In this document: piece after piece, positions 8,700 to 10,654 of the stretch
Layout: the number at the start of each line of letters is the position of its first letter
Position numbering within the stretch: position 1 is the first letter of the stretch
From: an uncultured Clostridia bacterium
GTDB lineage: Bacteria; Bacillota_A; Clostridia; Oscillospirales; Oscillospiraceae
NCBI GenBank assembly: GCA_947307375.1
Contig: CAMZIX010000038.1
Coordinates: 1-10,654 of the forward strand
Direction of reading: 5' to 3'
DNA: 10,654 nt
Position numbers and translations under genes: made by a program
Notes under the pieces: model-generated
The model's input: only the letters and a program-made list of their open reading frames with translations
Database searches by the model: none
Told to the model about the DNA's origin: nothing

Positions 8700-9268
8700 G
8701 TGGCTTCCTCCTCCCGTACGGCCGCCGCCGCGCCGTAAAAGGCGCGCTCGAGCTGGACGGCCGCCTGCTTTTCGTCAAAGTCCAGGTCGTTGTTGGCGTG
8801 GATGCTCGCGTAGCCGTGGGTGAACAGCGCCAGGATCGTGAAAACCTCCCGGGCCTTTCCTTCCTCGAGGCTCAGCTCCGCCTGCAGGGGAACCAGGATC
8901 GGCGTCAGCTCCGCGGAGTCGAGCATCTCCTTCAGGCTCCGCTCCGCCACATAGCCGGACTGGAACAGGAAGCGGAAGAGCTGCGGCTCCTCCACGGCGA
9001 AGCGGATGTAGTTCAGGCCGATGGCGAGCAGGGGATCTCCCTCCGGCGGCGTGTTCATCAGATACTCCGTGTGCAGCTGATCGGCCCGGGCGAAGGCCGC
9101 CCGCTTCAGCTCCTCCATCGTCGCGAAGGCGTAGAGGATCGGCTGCGTCGAGCAGCACAGCTCCTGCGCAAGCGCGCGGGCGTTGAGGCTGTCCAGCCCG
9201 CTTTTCCGGATGATGGCAACAGCCGCGTCGATGATCTGCTCTCTCGTGATCTTTACCCTCGGGGGCAT
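8696..9268 (-). CDS. TetR/AcrR-family transcriptional regulator (WHG-type C-terminal domain)
   Basis: A 190-residue repressor-like protein. The N-terminal TetR helix-turn-helix spans about 8-50, with ITREQIIDAAVAIIRKSG then LNARALAQEL and the recognition region STQPILYAF (40-48). The C-terminal ligand domain contains LFTHGYASIHANN (148-160), typical of WHG-type members. The reading frame stays open 39 codons further upstream, but the start at 9268 is preferred: AAGGAGG (9283-9277 on the minus strand) is 8 nt before this ATG, and the promoter and operator occupy the upstream part. It probably represses its own promoter and the CPBP gene cotranscribed with it, relieved by an unknown small ligand. 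Confidence 0.92.
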   Translation of the reverse strand: MPPRVKITREQIIDAAVAIIRKSGLDSLNARALAQELCCSTQPILYAFATMEELKRAAFARADQLHTEYLMNTPPEGDPLLAIGLNYIRFAVEEPQLFRFLFQSGYVAERSLKEMLDSAELTPILVPLQAELSLEEGKAREVFTILALFTHGYASIHANNDLDFDEKQAAVQLERAFYGAAAAVREEEAT

Positions 9269-9287
9269 GCGCTTCCCCTCCTTTTTA

Positions 9288-9307
9288 ATAACATTTGTTA
9301 TATAACA
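9288..9307. promoter_or_regulatory. Putative TetR operator (overlapping palindromes)
   Basis: Three half-sites alternate in orientation: ATAACA, two bases, TGTTAT, ATAACA. They form a 14-nt inverted repeat (9288-9301, 2-nt centre) that overlaps a perfect 12-nt palindrome, TGTTATATAACA (9296-9307). The element lies just downstream of the tetR -10 and covers the predicted start of transcription, reaching close to the ribosome binding site at 9283. That is an ideal place for autorepression. Binding by the adjacent TetR is inferred from position and symmetry. Confidence 0.75.
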
Positions 9308-9310
9308 TGC

Positions 9311-9339
9311 ATTATACTCCTGGTCTTCCGCGTTGTCAA
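9311..9339 (-). promoter_or_regulatory. Full-consensus promoter for the tetR-CPBP unit
   Basis: On the minus strand TTGACA (9339-9334), a spacer of exactly 17 nt and TATAAT (9316-9311) match the housekeeping consensus at all 12 positions. The predicted start is near 9304, inside the palindromic operator. Such a strong promoter fits one held down by a repressor. Confidence 0.9.
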
Positions 9340-9357
9340 TGTTTTTCCGCCTGCCGA

Positions 9358-9386
9358 TTGCTTTTTTCAAAGGCGGATGATACAAT
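9358..9386 (+). promoter_or_regulatory. Promoter for the adenosine-deaminase-like gene
   Basis: TTGCTT (9358-9363), a 17-nt spacer and TACAAT (9381-9386, 5/6 match) predict a start near 9393, about 25 nt before the ATG. It is back to back with the tetR promoter: the two -35 boxes are 18 nt apart and read outward. The TetR operator lies on the far side and does not overlap it. Confidence 0.72.
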
Positions 9387-9417
9387 GAACAAAATCATCC
9401 GGGGAAGGAGGGGGCCC

Positions 9418-10654
9418 ATGTCGTTTTTCGGACGTTTTTATCTGGACAAGGAGAAGGATATCATCGTCGATCTGTACCGCGAGGGCGAGGAGCTCGCCTA
9501 TGTGCTCCGCACGCCCAACCACAATACGGGAAACCTGATCACCAACCTGGCCCGCCTCTGTGAGCTGCCGCTGAGCTTTGACGAGCGGGGCCTGAAGGTC
9601 ATCCGCGGCAGCGTGCCCGCCTATATCGACGGCGACAACCGCAAGCTCTACATCTTCCGCATGGGCAACACCAAGATCGCCAACATTTTCCCCGACGGCA
9701 GCGTGGAAATGAAGGCCTCCGTCCCGTCCATTTCCAAGGCCCTGATGAGCCAGACCAAGGACTACCGCCTGGGCGTCGAGAAGACCATCGTCAAGACCTA
9801 TATTTTCAGCGACTGCAAATTCCGCACCGACCTGCACACCCACATGAGCGGCAACCTGGAGCCGGACGTGCTGATCGCGCTCGGCATCCGCCACCAGATC
9901 CGCTATCCGCTGTACTACATCAAAAAGCTGGGGCTCAAATGCAGCGAAGCGCAGCGGACACGGCTGGAGCGCTCCCGCGCGGCCGCTGCGGAGGCGCTGC
10001 GGGATTCCCCGCTGACGGGGAAGTATCTCGAGCGCCGCATCGACGACAATACCTTCCTCAACTTTGCCGACCTGATCCTGAACAACAGCGCGGACGCGGC
10101 GGAGAACATCGCCCGCATCCGCGTCTCGCTGGCCATCCCGAAGGACGGGCAGGCCGTCTTTGCCGATCTGGAAAAGGTCTATCTCTATCGCTACGTCTTC
10201 ACCAAGGGCGTTCCCGCCGATGAGCCCGTCTCCCTCGCGCTCTGGCAGAGCCTGCCGGATCCGGAGATCCGCGCGGCGCTCGGTCAGATGCTCCGCGACC
10301 GCGAGAACGAAGCCTATCGGGACAACACGCTTTTCCAGGACAAGCTCCTCTGGATCGCCCGCGGCTATCGGCGCCACGGCATCGACTATGCGGAGATCTC
10401 CGATACCAGCCTGGTCAAGGCGGAGCTCGCGCCGGAGGTCCTGCGGCAGATCCACGCCGTCATGCCCGCCGTCACGCGGGAGACCGGGGTGCTGCTGCGC
10501 TTCCTCGCGGCCATCCGCCGCACGCCTCTGACCATCGTGCGCGACAGCGTCACGCCCAGCGGCTATCTGGCCGAAAACCTGCGGGTGCTGCGCGCCGTGG
10601 CCGCCGACCCCTATGTGGCCGGCAGCGACATCGTCGGCGAGGAGATCAACGACA
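9418..10654 (+). CDS. Adenosine-deaminase-like metal-dependent hydrolase, atypical, 3' end missing
   Basis: The frame is open from the ATG at 9418 to the window end (412 codons); AAGGAGG (9405-9411) is 6 nt upstream. Three landmarks of the adenosine deaminase family appear in order: the metal-binding HTH in DLHTHMSGNLEPD (138-150), GIDYAEIS (321-328), matching the YAEIR strand, and GSDIVGEE (402-409), matching G-x-D-L-A-G-D-E. TRETGVLLRFLAAIRR (353-368) fits the segment between the last two. The remaining catalytic His, Glu and Asp positions would lie beyond the window. It is unlike standard bacterial adenosine deaminases (about 330-350 residues, HxH within the first 20): about 135 residues of unrecognised sequence precede HTH, and HTH to YAEI spans about 180 residues instead of about 70. 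Substrate may be a purine nucleoside or nucleotide, or something else. The fold call is fairly secure; the activity is inferred. Confidence 0.8.
   Translation, partial: MSFFGRFYLDKEKDIIVDLYREGEELAYVLRTPNHNTGNLITNLARLCELPLSFDERGLKVIRGSVPAYIDGDNRKLYIFRMGNTKIANIFPDGSVEMKASVPSISKALMSQTKDYRLGVEKTIVKTYIFSDCKFRTDLHTHMSGNLEPDVLIALGIRHQIRYPLYYIKKLGLKCSEAQRTRLERSRAAAAEALRDSPLTGKYLERRIDDNTFLNFADLILNNSADAAENIARIRVSLAIPKDGQAVFADLEKVYLYRYVFTKGVPADEPVSLALWQSLPDPEIRAALGQMLRDRENEAYRDNTLFQDKLLWIARGYRRHGIDYAEISDTSLVKAELAPEVLRQIHAVMPAVTRETGVLLRFLAAIRRTPLTIVRDSVTPSGYLAENLRVLRAVAADPYVAGSDIVGEEIND

Noticed and set aside
9269..9385. A 39-codon N-terminal extension of the TetR regulator
   Set aside because: The segment contains the promoter and the palindromic operator. 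The ATG at 9268 has a well-placed ribosome binding site and gives a normal TetR length.
9418..9822. A CARF-domain reading of the N-terminus of the ADA-like protein (a CRISPR-linked deaminase)
   Set aside because: No Rossmann-like opening or CARF motif is visible and there are no CRISPR repeats or cas genes in the window. It is kept only as a comparison to test.

Overview
The window is GC-rich, densely coding bacterial DNA with strong AGGAGG-type ribosome binding sites, sigma-A-like promoters (TTGACA/TATAAT with 17-nt spacers) and strong intrinsic terminators. Protein types (an MsmX/UgpC-type ATPase with a lysine-rich insert, a YkvI-type membrane protein, an IorAB 2-oxoacid oxidoreductase, a CoA-transferase of the butyryl/4-hydroxybutyrate family, CPBP protease, WHG-type TetR) suggest an anaerobic, amino-acid-fermenting member of the Bacillota, class Clostridia, probably a GC-rich Oscillospiraceae-like gut organism. 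The taxonomic placement is inference. No rRNA, tRNA, CRISPR array, insertion sequence or phage gene was seen.

Layout, left to right. (1) 13-1197: a stand-alone ABC sugar-importer ATPase, closed by a GAAA-loop terminator. (2) 1281-2871: own promoter, a small Dabb-domain protein and a YkvI-like multi-pass membrane protein, closed by a second terminator. (3) 2951-7941: own promoter and a tight four-gene operon, iorA - iorB - CoA-transferase - PLP aminotransferase, with junctions of 3 nt, a 1-nt TGATG overlap and 15 nt. It ends at a perfect 16-bp hairpin that also serves the convergent gene. (4) 7956-9339, minus strand: a TetR-family regulator and a CPBP-family membrane protease overlapping by ATGA, with a full-consensus promoter and a TetR-like palindromic operator at the transcript start. 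(5) 9358-10654, plus strand: a divergently transcribed gene cut by the window end. It was identified by reading across the window edge as an unusual adenosine-deaminase-like protein with an extra N-terminal region of about 135 residues and an insertion of about 110 residues.

How the genes fit together. The four-gene operon reads as a complete fermentation module. The aminotransferase makes a 2-oxoacid (aryl pyruvates are the classical IOR substrates), IorAB oxidatively decarboxylates it to the acyl-CoA and reduces ferredoxin, and the CoA-transferase passes CoA to acetate or a similar acid. This releases the aryl- or branched-chain acid and conserves the thioester. The neighbouring YkvI-like transporter could supply the amino acid, but that link rests on adjacency only. 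The TetR-CPBP pair is a self-regulated unit of unknown purpose.

There is no gene-free stretch over 300 bases. The gaps (1198-1358, 2811-3028, 7888-7955, 9269-9417) hold the terminators, promoters and operator listed.
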